A stretch of 8,143 nucleotides of DNA from Cellvibrionaceae bacterium (lineage in GTDB: Bacteria > Pseudomonadota > Gammaproteobacteria > Pseudomonadales > Cellvibrionaceae): the NCBI GenBank assembly GCA_025800435.1, contig JAOXRV010000627.1:1-8143 (forward strand), given 5' to 3'. The notes under the pieces are model-generated. The model did no database searches, was not told where the DNA came from, and saw only the letters and a program-made list of their open reading frames with translations. A program made the translations under genes and the position numbers. The first letter of the stretch is position 1; every line of letters begins with the position of its first letter. Below, in pieces: positions 1 through 6,263 of the stretch.

Positions 1-128
1 GGCTCTACCCCGGCCACAAAGGCAAAGGCCACCGCCTCGGGCACCAGCGCCAGGGCCACGGTAATACCCGACAGTACATCGTTCTTTACATTGTACTGGC
101 TGGCCTTGGCATTAATCAGATCGAACAT
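1..128 (-). CDS. SulP-family inorganic anion permease, N-terminal fragment (runs off the left edge)
   Basis: Only the first 42 codons are in the window. The translation begins MFDLINAKASQYNVKNDVLS and continues into the hydrophobic stretch GITVALALVPEAVAFAFVAG. This matches the start of SulP/SLC26-type permeases, where a short cytoplasmic lead-in is followed by the first membrane helix with a conserved Pro-Glu-Ala/Ser (VPEA). The family moves sulfate, bicarbonate or related anions across the inner membrane; the substrate cannot be told from this fragment. The ATG at 126-128 is preceded by AGAGG at a suitable distance (AGAGGTTTGC-ATG), which supports the start. The gene is co-oriented with gloA but separated from it by about 220 bases with a hairpin, so it is probably a separate transcription unit. 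Confidence 0.8.
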   Translation of the reverse strand, partial: MFDLINAKASQYNVKNDVLSGITVALALVPEAVAFAFVAGVE

Positions 129-196
129 GCAAACCTCTGCAGCGATAGCGTCACACCCCGGCCGTTGATGGCCAGAGCCTTGGGAGTGTTGTCATT

Positions 197-202
197 ATTA
201 TA
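197..202 (-). promoter_or_regulatory. Candidate -10 box for the SulP gene
   Basis: A perfect TATAAT lies on the minus strand about 70 bases upstream of the SulP start codon, directly downstream of the hairpin at 204-231. No good -35 hexamer is found 16-18 bases further up (GCACAA or CGCACA, inside the hairpin). The call rests on the -10 box and its position alone. Confidence 0.3.
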
Positions 203-203
203 G

Positions 204-231
204 AAAGACCGCACAGGTTTGTGCGGCCTTT
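204..231 (-). terminator. Hairpin terminator candidate between gloA and the SulP gene
   Basis: A perfect 7-bp GC-rich stem (CCGCACA / TGTGCGG, 209-215 with 220-226) has a 4-base loop. Beyond one mismatch it is extended by AAAG/CTTT. Read on the minus strand it is followed by TCTTTCTAT, a short and broken U-rich tail. It lies downstream of gloA in the gloA direction and could end that transcript. The symmetric A/T flanks would also allow weak bidirectional action. Confidence 0.5.
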
Positions 232-349
232 AGTTGGCTTGGATGGGGTAAGGGCCCCAAAAAGGGCGGGATTTTAACAGCTTAGAGCGCTAGAACCAAG
301 GCTGGTGTACTGGACACCTCTGAATAACGCGGCGATGCTAGGCGCAACC

Positions 350-742
350 CTAGTCGAGCTTGCGTTTGCCCAACAGCTCAATGGCGTAGCCATCTGGGTC
401 TTCACAAAAGGCCAGTACGGTGGTGCCGGCCTTCATTGGCCCGGCTTCGCGGGTGATGCTGCCACCGGCCTTGCGGATATCCTCACAGGCCTGGTACACG
501 TCTTCAACTTCAATGGCGATATGGCCGTAGCCATTGCCCATATCATAGGTATTTTGGTTCCAGTTATAGGTTAGCTCTAGCACGGTGCTGGCGGACTCAT
601 CGCCGTAGCCTAAAAACGCCAGGGTAAACTCGCCCTCGGGATACTCCTGCAGGCGCAGTAATTGCATCTTTAGAACTTTGGTATAGAAGGCAATGGACCG
701 CTCTAGGTTACCCACCCGCAGCATAGTGTGCAGTAAGCGCAT
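350..742 (-). CDS. gloA: Lactoylglutathione lyase (glyoxalase I)
   Basis: This 130-residue protein converts the hemithioacetal of methylglyoxal and glutathione to S-lactoylglutathione in the cytoplasm. From ATG at 740-742 it reads MRLLHTMLRVGNLERSIAFY, the usual GloA opening. The four metal ligands known in E. coli GloA fall at identical numbers: His5, Glu56 (VLELTYNW), His74 (GYGHIAIEV) and Glu122 (YAIELL). The late motif EDPDGY is present. An in-frame GTG eight codons upstream (764-766) would give a 138-residue form, but the extra residues have no counterpart in the family, and AAGAGA lies 8 bases before the ATG, so I take the ATG. It follows the amine dehydrogenase operon on the same strand after a 166-base gap with its own candidate promoter. 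A role in handling amine-derived aldehydes is not implied by the family, which acts on 2-oxoaldehydes. Confidence 0.95.
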   Translation of the reverse strand: MRLLHTMLRVGNLERSIAFYTKVLKMQLLRLQEYPEGEFTLAFLGYGDESASTVLELTYNWNQNTYDMGNGYGHIAIEVEDVYQACEDIRKAGGSITREAGPMKAGTTVLAFCEDPDGYAIELLGKRKLD

Positions 743-795
743 AGTCTTGTTCTCTTGGCTAATCACCCCGCCACTACTTTGGCGACGGAAAACAG

Positions 796-824
796 ACTAT
801 GCGCCAGCGATCAGCCCAGGTCAA
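796..824 (-). promoter_or_regulatory. Candidate sigma-70 promoter for gloA
   Basis: On the minus strand TTGACC (819-824, five of six to consensus) and CATAGT (796-801, four of six) are separated by exactly 17 bases, about 55 bases before the gloA ATG. This suggests gloA can be transcribed independently of the upstream amine dehydrogenase operon. Confidence 0.5.
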
Positions 825-880
825 GGGGCGGGATCAAGACTTTGGTGGAAGCCCGATTTTGCCAATAATCTGGCCGATTA

Positions 881-899
881 GGGCACTGCGCAAGTGCCC
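881..899 (-). terminator. Hairpin after the cytochrome c4 gene, possible operon end
   Basis: A perfect 7-bp stem GGGCACT / AGTGCCC has a 5-base loop and sits 10 bases beyond the cytochrome c4 stop codon. In the minus direction it is followed by TAATCGG, not a T-run, so it is not a classic intrinsic terminator. It may instead protect the 3' end or pause transcription. The rest of the gap to gloA holds only the gloA promoter candidate. Confidence 0.35.
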
Positions 900-908
900 A
901 AATTTCTT

Positions 909-1463
909 CTACTGCTGACTAAAATAAGCCGCTACATCCTTAATTTGCTGCTCATTTAGCTCGCTGGCAATCACCGCCATAATCGGGTGTTTGCGTTTGC
1001 CCGAGCGGTAGTCTTGCAGCTGTTTAATAATGTAGGCTTTTTTCTGTCCGGCCAGATTGGGCCACAAGCTGTTTACGGTGATGCCACCGGTGCCGTGGCA
1101 AGAGACACAATGGGCGCGCACCCGCTTACCCGCCTCGGGCGCGTCTTGGTGGTTGTGCTTGGCAGCGGGCAAGCTGGCGTAGTGGGCGGCCAGTGCCTCA
1201 ATTTGCTCGTCGCTGAGGTTTTTAACAAAGGGCTGCATGGTCGGCTCGCTGCGCACACCATCTCGAATATGGCGAATTTGGGCAGCCAGATAGCCGGGCT
1301 TTTGGCCGGCCAAATTGGGCCACTGCTCGGCAATGGAAATACCCTTGGCACCGTGGCAGGTGGCACAGGTATTTAAGGTTTGGCTTAGTGCCTTATCAGC
1401 ATCGGCTTGAGCGCTGGCGAACAAGGCTAAAAAACTGCACAACAAATAGGCTTGGGGCTTCAT
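909..1463 (-). CDS. Dihaem cytochrome c4-type periplasmic electron carrier
   Basis: The protein has 184 residues and an N-terminal Sec signal ending ...ASAQA (cleavage likely after residue 20). Two similar cytochrome domains follow. Domain 1 has CATCH at 33-37 and the likely Met ligand 76 (EPTMQPFV). Domain 2 has CVSCH at 119-123 and Met162 (HPIMAVIA). The repeated WPNLAGQ motif after each haem site and the overall length fit cytochrome c4, which carries electrons in the periplasm toward terminal oxidases. The ATG at 1461-1463 has only a modest GAGA upstream. It is the last gene of the amine dehydrogenase operon, 33 bases after the monohaem cytochrome gene, which suggests it relays electrons from the dehydrogenase; that role is inferred from position. 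It is not MauG, which is roughly twice this size and belongs to the dihaem peroxidase family. Confidence 0.9.
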   Translation of the reverse strand: MKPQAYLLCSFLALFASAQADADKALSQTLNTCATCHGAKGISIAEQWPNLAGQKPGYLAAQIRHIRDGVRSEPTMQPFVKNLSDEQIEALAAHYASLPAAKHNHQDAPEAGKRVRAHCVSCHGTGGITVNSLWPNLAGQKKAYIIKQLQDYRSGKRKHPIMAVIASELNEQQIKDVAAYFSQQ

Positions 1464-1496
1464 AGTGTTCTCGCTACTTCTATTTTGTGTATATTG

Positions 1497-1964
1497 TTAT
1501 GGCAGCGGCTGGGCCGGTAATTCGCCAATAATGTTTAACTGCAACATTTTTTGCAGTAATTGGCGGCGCGCCTCAAAGGCTTCAAACAGCGGCGCCTTGC
1601 GCAGCTCGCCCACCTCAGCTGGGGTATAGGGTTTAAAATCTTTTGGTGTGCTGGGGCCGCCAATATTAATTACAATCCAATTTAAAACCTGGGCCAACTG
1701 GGTATCGTCCAGGGCTGCATTAGCCGAGCCTGGCACCCGCACTAAATACTCGCGTCCCTCGTCAAACTTTACAAAATGGCCGACATAGTCGTTCATAAAG
1801 GGCACCGCTTTGCCCCCTTCCCCGCCTGGGCCATGACAGCCCCGGCAGAACATTTTGTAGTTAAACTCGGCGCGCGCCTGCTGGGCCTCGGGGCTGAGCG
1901 ACTTGGCCTGGGCCAGTGGGCTTAACAGCAGTAACAACGCTAAACCGCGCAGTAAGCTAGCCAC
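1497..1964 (-). CDS. Small periplasmic monohaem c-type cytochrome of the amine dehydrogenase cluster
   Basis: The 155-residue protein starts with a signal peptide (LLLLLSPLAQA, cleavage likely after residue 20) and has a single haem site CRGCH at 40-44 in the stretch FCRGCHGPGGEGG. Met57 (VPFMNDY) is a possible sixth haem ligand. A later segment (LAQVLNWIVINIGG) resembles the terminal helix of small class I cytochromes. The start is GTG at 1962-1964, three bases after the aauA stop. A strong GAGGAA six bases before the GTG lies inside the last codons of aauA, so translation is probably coupled. The published aau cluster of Alcaligenes faecalis also carries a small monohaem cytochrome gene after aauA (called orf-2), and this gene occupies the same place. 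Its likely job is to take electrons from the reduced TTQ enzyme, which is an inference. Confidence 0.85.
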   Translation of the reverse strand: MASLLRGLALLLLLSPLAQAKSLSPEAQQARAEFNYKMFCRGCHGPGGEGGKAVPFMNDYVGHFVKFDEGREYLVRVPGSANAALDDTQLAQVLNWIVINIGGPSTPKDFKPYTPAEVGELRKAPLFEAFEARRQLLQKMLQLNIIGELPAQPLP

Positions 1965-1967
1965 GCT

Positions 1968-2492
1968 CTATTCCTCAAACGCCAGGCCCACCACAATGGC
2001 GGTAGAGCAATGATAAATTGAGCTGCTCGAACCCAAACACCAGTTAACGTCGTTGGATTTATCGGAGCGATACAGGGGCCGGTCGCCCTCGTCGCGCTGG
2101 CACAAACAGCTGCCGCACTGGGTGGTGCCACAGCAGTCGTTGTAAGAAATAACATAGTTGCGACCGTCGACCGGGTTGCGACAGGTACCGATCCAGGTGA
2201 TCGGTGACATCTCTGTGCCCGGTGGGCAACTGTTATAAGTGCCACCACAGCACTCGCACAAAAAACCATCCACCGCACAGTAGCGCCAGTAATCACAACT
2301 GGCCGGGTCGCCGGCTTCGATATCTTGTGGCAGCTTGGGGTTGGCGCCATCGGCGGCCCGGGCCACCGGCAATAGAGGAATTGTGCTGGTGCCCACCAGG
2401 GCCGCACCCAAACCTTTAATAAAACCACGGCGCGAACCTGTTTGGGCTTTGCGGCGGGCTGTTTTTTCAAAAAATCGATCAAATAAGGACAT
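1968..2492 (-). CDS. aauA: Aromatic amine dehydrogenase small (beta) subunit, carries the TTQ cofactor
   Basis: This is the catalytic subunit of a periplasmic quinoprotein amine dehydrogenase, 174 residues. A twin-arginine leader (SRRGFIK at 20-26, then a hydrophobic run to LLPVARA) is followed by a Cys-rich domain with 14 Cys. The TTQ tryptophans are Trp100 (PITWIGTC) and Trp151 (NDVNWC). Their spacing of 51 equals that of Trp57/Trp108 in methylamine dehydrogenase and Trp109/Trp160 in A. faecalis AADH. Asp75 (AVDGFLC) and the catalytic-base Asp119 (SYNDCCG) are also in register. The sequence CDYWRYCAVDGFLC closely follows the A. faecalis AADH subunit as I recall it and is less like MauA. The active-site Thr after the penultimate motif Cys is Ser163 here (YHCSTA). 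AAGAGG lies 8 bases before the ATG. The gene sits 23 bases after aauD. Preferred substrate (phenylethylamine, tyramine, tryptamine or other) is not decided by sequence. Confidence 0.93.
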   Translation of the reverse strand: MSLFDRFFEKTARRKAQTGSRRGFIKGLGAALVGTSTIPLLPVARAADGANPKLPQDIEAGDPASCDYWRYCAVDGFLCECCGGTYNSCPPGTEMSPITWIGTCRNPVDGRNYVISYNDCCGTTQCGSCLCQRDEGDRPLYRSDKSNDVNWCLGSSSSIYHCSTAIVVGLAFEE

Positions 2493-2515
2493 GGTGCTTG
2501 CCTCTTTTTATTTAC

Positions 2516-3100
2516 TTAGCGCTTGGCCATATAATCTTGGATGGATGCAACTTGCCGCTCTTTGGCTTCAAACAAGCTGTCTACATGCTCGCGGGAATTG
2601 ACAATGCCCATAGAGGCCACCTTGCCGCGCTCGTCAATCAATACCCCATAGGGCAGCTTGGCCACACCGTAGGTTTTACCCAGCAGCTCTGAGACGATAT
2701 AGGGAAAATCTTCCAGCCCCTGTTGCTTGATATAATCGTGGTGATCGTAGTTATTGCCATCGCTGCCAAACACCAGTTGCAACCAGTCGGCCTCGGCCTT
2801 GGCCGCGGATTTAATCGCCGGCAGCAGCGATTTACACACCGGGCAATCGGGCGAGAGGAAAAACAACAACTGGGCCTTGCCCTGGGCACCGCCCACATTA
2901 ATTAGGCCGTTACCCAAGGCCTGCAGGGCCAGCTCAGGCGCCGCTTGGCCCACCTCAAGGTTTTGGTTCATGGCCAGGGCACCGGCCGGGGCCACGCGCT
3001 CGTAAAGCACGCCGATCTGGCGAATTAACGCGTAGTTAATCACCCCCATAATGATCAAACCGATCCACAGGGCGATATTGGAAATAACTAGAAATTCCAT
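2516..3100 (-). CDS. aauD: MauD-type thioredoxin-fold maturation protein for the amine dehydrogenase
   Basis: The 194-residue protein has one N-terminal membrane anchor (roughly residues 5-24, LVISNIALWIGLIIMGVINY) and a periplasmic thioredoxin-like domain. The redox motif is CPVC at 86-89, preceded by LLFFLSPD, and Pro150 (KLPYGVLID) occupies the cis-proline position. MauD proteins are needed for stable accumulation of the disulfide-rich small subunit. In A. faecalis, mutants in the corresponding gene lose growth on aromatic amines. Its ATG overlaps the aauE stop by one base (TAATG), so the two are probably translationally coupled. It lies directly before aauA, the protein it should help to fold. 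Confidence 0.92.
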   Translation of the reverse strand: MEFLVISNIALWIGLIIMGVINYALIRQIGVLYERVAPAGALAMNQNLEVGQAAPELALQALGNGLINVGGAQGKAQLLFFLSPDCPVCKSLLPAIKSAAKAEADWLQLVFGSDGNNYDHHDYIKQQGLEDFPYIVSELLGKTYGVAKLPYGVLIDERGKVASMGIVNSREHVDSLFEAKERQVASIQDYMAKR

Positions 3101-3639
3101 TACGACTGCCTCAATACGTTAATTTTTTGGGCGTTGGCCAATAATCTCTCGGCCGATACATAGGCCAGCACCATTAGGCTGGCCAGGGCGATGGCCACCG
3201 CGCTTTCTTGCCAGGCCAGCGGCCGCACCCAGTAGGCGCTAAGCGCCAGCAGAATCAATACACCGTTGCGCAACAGTAGCGCCGGGCTAATTTGCAGGCC
3301 ACTGGCAGGGCCGGCGCAACCGCAATCGGCATCGCGTTTGCCCTGAATTAACTGCACCGCCAACACCGCAAAATACAGGGCCAACAGTAACGCCGCCAGC
3401 AGTGCCGCCAGGGCGCGGCTGCTGGGCCACAACAAGCTTAGGGCCAGCAGCAGCTCGGCCGCACCAAGAGCCAACACCAGGGCCGGTATTAAGCCCCGCC
3501 CCAGTGGCAACCAATCGTAGCTGGCCAACAACTGCTGGTAATAGGGCCGGTTGGCCGGCTTTAATTTATGCCAGGTGGCCTGCAAAAAAATGCCCGCTAA
3601 AAATAGCGCCGCCGCCTGGGCCAACACAAAGCCCAACAT
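3100..3639 (-). CDS. aauE: MauE-type integral membrane protein for amine dehydrogenase maturation
   Basis: The 179-residue, very hydrophobic protein has about five predicted membrane segments (approximately residues 3-22, 48-70, 76-97, 117-137 and 146-165). A conserved Cys pair, DCGC at 105-108, sits in the loop after the third segment. This layout is that of MauE (DoxX-like fold group), thought to act with MauD in moving redox equivalents or assisting export and disulfide formation of the TTQ subunit. WHKL after the first helix is also typical. The ATG overlaps the aauB stop by one base (TGATG), implying coupling. The exact biochemical role of MauE proteins is not established. Confidence 0.88.
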   Translation of the reverse strand: MLGFVLAQAAALFLAGIFLQATWHKLKPANRPYYQQLLASYDWLPLGRGLIPALVLALGAAELLLALSLLWPSSRALAALLAALLLALYFAVLAVQLIQGKRDADCGCAGPASGLQISPALLLRNGVLILLALSAYWVRPLAWQESAVAIALASLMVLAYVSAERLLANAQKINVLRQS

Positions 3640-4844
3640 CAGTGCGCCTTGTGCACTAGCAGCGGTGTCATATTGCCGAAATCAGCAATGGTCTGGTAAA
3701 GGCTGCCGTCTTTGGGGTCGATAATATCCAGGTTGAGATCGCCATTGGTGACCACCAGCTTGGGGTTTTTGCCCCGGGTGGCGGCGATGGAAATTCCCCA
3801 GTTGGGCAGCTCCAGGGTTTTTAGCCGCTTTTTGGTTTTCGGGTCGACCACCCACACATGGCTACCGCCGTGGGTCTGGGTGCCTTCGGCGCCATCTTTG
3901 TGGGCCAGAATATAAAACAGGCCATTGTCGTCTTTATCGTTTAGGGCCAGGCCGCTGGGGCGCCAGTTATGTTTGCGCTCGGCATCTTTTACCAGGTGCC
4001 ACTCTTCCACGTATTTGGCCACCTCGCCGCGAAAATCCACGCTGTGCATCTGGCCTTCAAAACCGGGGAAGTAAGCCATGCCGTCGATAATAACCGGGCG
4101 CTCAAAAATGGGGCTGCTGTCGGTATTAAAAAACGGCGCCATGCGCTGCTGGGATTTTTTCTTGCCGTTTTTATCCAGCACCGTGGTCAGCAAACCGCCG
4201 TTGCTGCAAATAGAGGTAACGCTGCGCTGGCCAGTGGGGTAAGTCAGCACACAGCCGGGGGTGCCGATGGTATCGACCACTTCGCGCTTATCCAGGTCAA
4301 CCACACTAAAGGAGGCGGCGGGGCTAAAGTTGGCCACATACAAAAACTTTTCGTCCGCAGACAGAGCCATGGCGTAGCGCTCGGGCAATGCCTGCAAGCG
4401 GGTACGCCCCTCCCACACAATATCTTTCTCGTGCTTGAAGGTGGTTTTGTTGTAAAAGGCCAGCACATCTTCACGGGGCCCGCGCGAGCCGCGCTGGTGG
4501 AAGGATTCCATAATATAGAATTCCTCCCGGCTTTTGGCCTCGGCAAAGTTGCCCAGCAGGGCTTTGTCGGCAATGGCCTTGATGCGCTTGGGCGGATGTT
4601 TTTCTTCAACATCCAGCAGGATTACCTTGCCGGCAAACATGCTGAAAAAGGCCGCCTCGTCCACAAACATCCAAGATTCAGGGTAATCCTTGGGCAGGCT
4701 CTCGATATAGCCGGTATTTTCAACGGGCAGTGGCGGCAGATCGGGCTTGGGGGCCACACTGGGGGCTTTGGCATCGCCAGAGCCAAAGCTCGCGGCAGAT
4801 ACCACCATGACACACACACTAACAGTGAGTTTTAGGGCTTTCAT
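3639..4844 (-). CDS. aauB: Aromatic amine dehydrogenase large (alpha) subunit
   Basis: The large subunit of the periplasmic alpha2beta2 TTQ dehydrogenase folds as a seven-bladed beta-propeller, forms part of the substrate channel and holds the small subunit. From ATG at 4842-4844 it is 401 residues with a signal peptide (MKALKLTVSVCVMVVSAASF). Propeller-like repeats are visible (AMALSADEKFLYVANFS at about 158-174, GSHVWVVDPKTKKRLKTLEL at about 328-347, LVVTNGDLNLDIIDP at about 363-377). Cys198 and Cys213 are well placed for the single disulfide known in this subunit family. The frame is open for 21 more codons upstream, but those residues precede the signal peptide, and GGAAG five bases before the ATG supports this start. 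It is the first gene of the operon and divergent from serC. AADH rather than methylamine dehydrogenase is favoured because no mauF or other mau genes follow and the partner AauA is AADH-like. Confidence 0.92.
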   Translation of the reverse strand: MKALKLTVSVCVMVVSAASFGSGDAKAPSVAPKPDLPPLPVENTGYIESLPKDYPESWMFVDEAAFFSMFAGKVILLDVEEKHPPKRIKAIADKALLGNFAEAKSREEFYIMESFHQRGSRGPREDVLAFYNKTTFKHEKDIVWEGRTRLQALPERYAMALSADEKFLYVANFSPAASFSVVDLDKREVVDTIGTPGCVLTYPTGQRSVTSICSNGGLLTTVLDKNGKKKSQQRMAPFFNTDSSPIFERPVIIDGMAYFPGFEGQMHSVDFRGEVAKYVEEWHLVKDAERKHNWRPSGLALNDKDDNGLFYILAHKDGAEGTQTHGGSHVWVVDPKTKKRLKTLELPNWGISIAATRGKNPKLVVTNGDLNLDIIDPKDGSLYQTIADFGNMTPLLVHKAH

Positions 4845-5033
4845 AGTTGCTTCCACGGGTATATTACTTATTATCGATTCAGTCGCGCTGAACCCATCAT
4901 ACCCCATACCTTAATAACTAAGTAGCAGGGCTTCTTGGCTGGGAGGGAAACCTAAAATTGACTATCAGCGCAGCCTAAAAGGCATAAAGTTGCTAAAAAT
5001 CGGCCAACATGCCTTTGGGAGTCGCATAAATTA

Positions 5034-5079
5034 GGTATTTCTAGGCTTTACTGGCATAATCTGCCGCCCTAAAAATACC
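5034..5079 (+). repeat. Inverted repeat around the candidate serC -10 box
   Basis: GGTATTTCTAGG (5034-5045) and CCTAAAAATACC (5068-5079) pair in 11 of 12 positions across a 22-base spacer that contains CATAAT. It could be a repressor or activator site, or a stem if transcribed. No known binding consensus is recognised. Confidence 0.45.
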
Positions 5080-5097
5080 CTCGCAGCCCCTGTGAGC

Positions 5098-5112
5098 CGG
5101 GGCCTCGCCCCG
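5098..5112 (+). other. GC-rich hairpin in the serC leader
   Basis: CGGGGC and GCCCCG form a perfect 6-bp stem with a CTC loop, 35 bases before the serC ATG. No T-run follows, so it is unlikely to be a terminator. It may influence message stability or be fortuitous. Confidence 0.3.
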
Positions 5113-5147
5113 CTGGCAACGCTGCTACCACCGCAATAGAGGACGAG

Positions 5148-6263
5148 ATGCAAGCACTGCCCAAGCCCCAGAACCCCAATTTTTCCTCTGGCCCCTGCTC
5201 CAAGCGCCCGGGCTACGATGTCAACGCCCTAGACCTGTCCACCCTGGGCCGCTCGCACCGCTCGGCTATCGGCAAGGCCGCACTCGAACGCGCCTGTACC
5301 GATACCGCCGCGATTTTGGGCCTGCCCGAAGGCTACCGGGTAGGCGTAGTGCCCGCCTCGGATACCGGCGCAGTGGAAATGGCCCTGTGGTCGCTGCTGG
5401 GCCAGCGCCCGGTGGATGTGCTGGCCTGGGAGTCCTTTGGCTCCGGCTGGCTCAGCGATATTACTAAGCAGCTGAAGCTGCCCGAGGTTAACACCATCGA
5501 GGCCGACTACGGCCAGCTGCCCGACCTCGGCCAGGTAAACGCCGATAACGATGTGGTGTTTACCTGGAACGGCACCACCTCTGGGGTTATGGTGCCAAAC
5601 GGCGACTGGATCAGCGATGAGCGCACCGGCCTGACCATATGCGATGCCACCTCGGCGGTATTTGCGATGGAGCTGCCCTGGGAAAAGCTCGATGTAATCA
5701 CCTTTAGTTGGCAGAAAGTACTGGGCGGCGAAGGCGCCCACGGCATGCTAATTTTAAGCCCACGGGCGGTCGAGCGTTTAGAAAGCTACACCCCAGCCTG
5801 GCCACTGCCGAAGATCTTTCGCCTGACCAAGGGCGGCAAGTTAATTGAAGGCATCTTTAAAGGCGCCACCATTAACACCCCCTCCATGCTCGCGGTAGCC
5901 GACTACCTGGATGCCCTGGACTGGGTTAAAAGCATTGGTGGGCAAAGCGCAGCGATTGAAAAATCCAAGGCCAATTTAGCGGTACTGGCCGAGTTTGTGG
6001 GCGCCAATGACTGGATCGATTTTCTCGCCAGCGACCCGGCCACGGTATCCAATAGCAGCGTGTGCTTCTCCCTTAAGGCCGAGCCAGAGCAGGTAAAAGC
6101 CATGACCAAACTGCTGCAGCAAGAAGGCGTAGCCTACGATATTGGCGCCTACCGCGACGCCCCCGCCGGCCTGCGCATTTGGTGCGGCGCCACGGTTGAG
6201 CAAGCCGATCTAGAAGCCCTGCTGCCCTGGTTGAGCTGGGCTTATGAGCAGGCCACGGCGTAA
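5148..6263 (+). CDS. serC: Phosphoserine aminotransferase, variant (Methanosarcina/alphaproteobacterial) type
   Basis: This 371-residue class V PLP aminotransferase performs the second step of serine synthesis, 3-phosphohydroxypyruvate plus glutamate to 3-phosphoserine. The N-terminal NPNFSSGPCSKRPGY and LGRSHRSAIGKAAL match the subgroup found in Methanosarcina and alphaproteobacteria; the E. coli-type SerC has a different opening (FNFSSGPAMLP style). Asp166 (TICDATSAVF) should pair with the PLP ring nitrogen, and Lys190 (TFSWQKVLGGEGAHGML) should form the Schiff base. A strong Shine-Dalgarno GAGGA stands shortly before the ATG. The next gene on the same strand is serA, supporting the pathway assignment, although about 300 bases separate them. 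Length and motifs are complete, with no sign of damage. A different phosphorylated substrate is possible but less likely given the neighbour. Confidence 0.9.
   Translation: MQALPKPQNPNFSSGPCSKRPGYDVNALDLSTLGRSHRSAIGKAALERACTDTAAILGLPEGYRVGVVPASDTGAVEMALWSLLGQRPVDVLAWESFGSGWLSDITKQLKLPEVNTIEADYGQLPDLGQVNADNDVVFTWNGTTSGVMVPNGDWISDERTGLTICDATSAVFAMELPWEKLDVITFSWQKVLGGEGAHGMLILSPRAVERLESYTPAWPLPKIFRLTKGGKLIEGIFKGATINTPSMLAVADYLDALDWVKSIGGQSAAIEKSKANLAVLAEFVGANDWIDFLASDPATVSNSSVCFSLKAEPEQVKAMTKLLQQEGVAYDIGAYRDAPAGLRIWCGATVEQADLEALLPWLSWAYEQATA

Larger units (their letters stand above)
4845..5147. promoter_or_regulatory. Divergent regulatory gap between aauB and serC
   Basis: No gene fits in this 303-base gap, which must contain the promoters for both directions. 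Toward aauB, TATGAT (4896-4901, minus) lacks a good -35. The dyad TTCAG-5 bases-CTGAA (4878-4892) would lie over its start point and could be an operator. Toward serC, TTGACT (4958-4963) with CATAAA 19 bases on, or CATAAT (5055-5060), are the best candidates. CCTAAAA occurs three times on plus (4951, 4974 and 5068). No regulator gene is adjacent, so control of the amine operon is not visible here. Confidence 0.5.

Noticed and set aside
764..766. GTG upstream start for gloA, giving 138 residues
   Set aside because: The ATG at 740-742 gives metal ligands at exactly the E. coli numbers and a better-placed ribosome site.
909..1463. Dihaem protein considered as MauG
   Set aside because: Size, the two WPNLAGQ repeats and the ligand layout fit cytochrome c4, not the larger dihaem peroxidase-type MauG.
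3969..4835. Long plus-strand open frame (288 residues) antisense to aauB
   Set aside because: It lies wholly inside aauB, which has clear family motifs, a signal peptide and operon context. The antisense translation shows no recognisable domain and arises from codon bias.
4905..4907. Upstream start for aauB adding 21 residues
   Set aside because: The added residues would precede a normal signal peptide, and GGAAG stands just before the ATG at 4842-4844.
5229..5741. 170-residue minus-strand open frame inside serC
   Set aside because: It is a shadow of serC in the opposite strand; serC has intact PLP-site motifs and no recognisable domain is read from the shadow.
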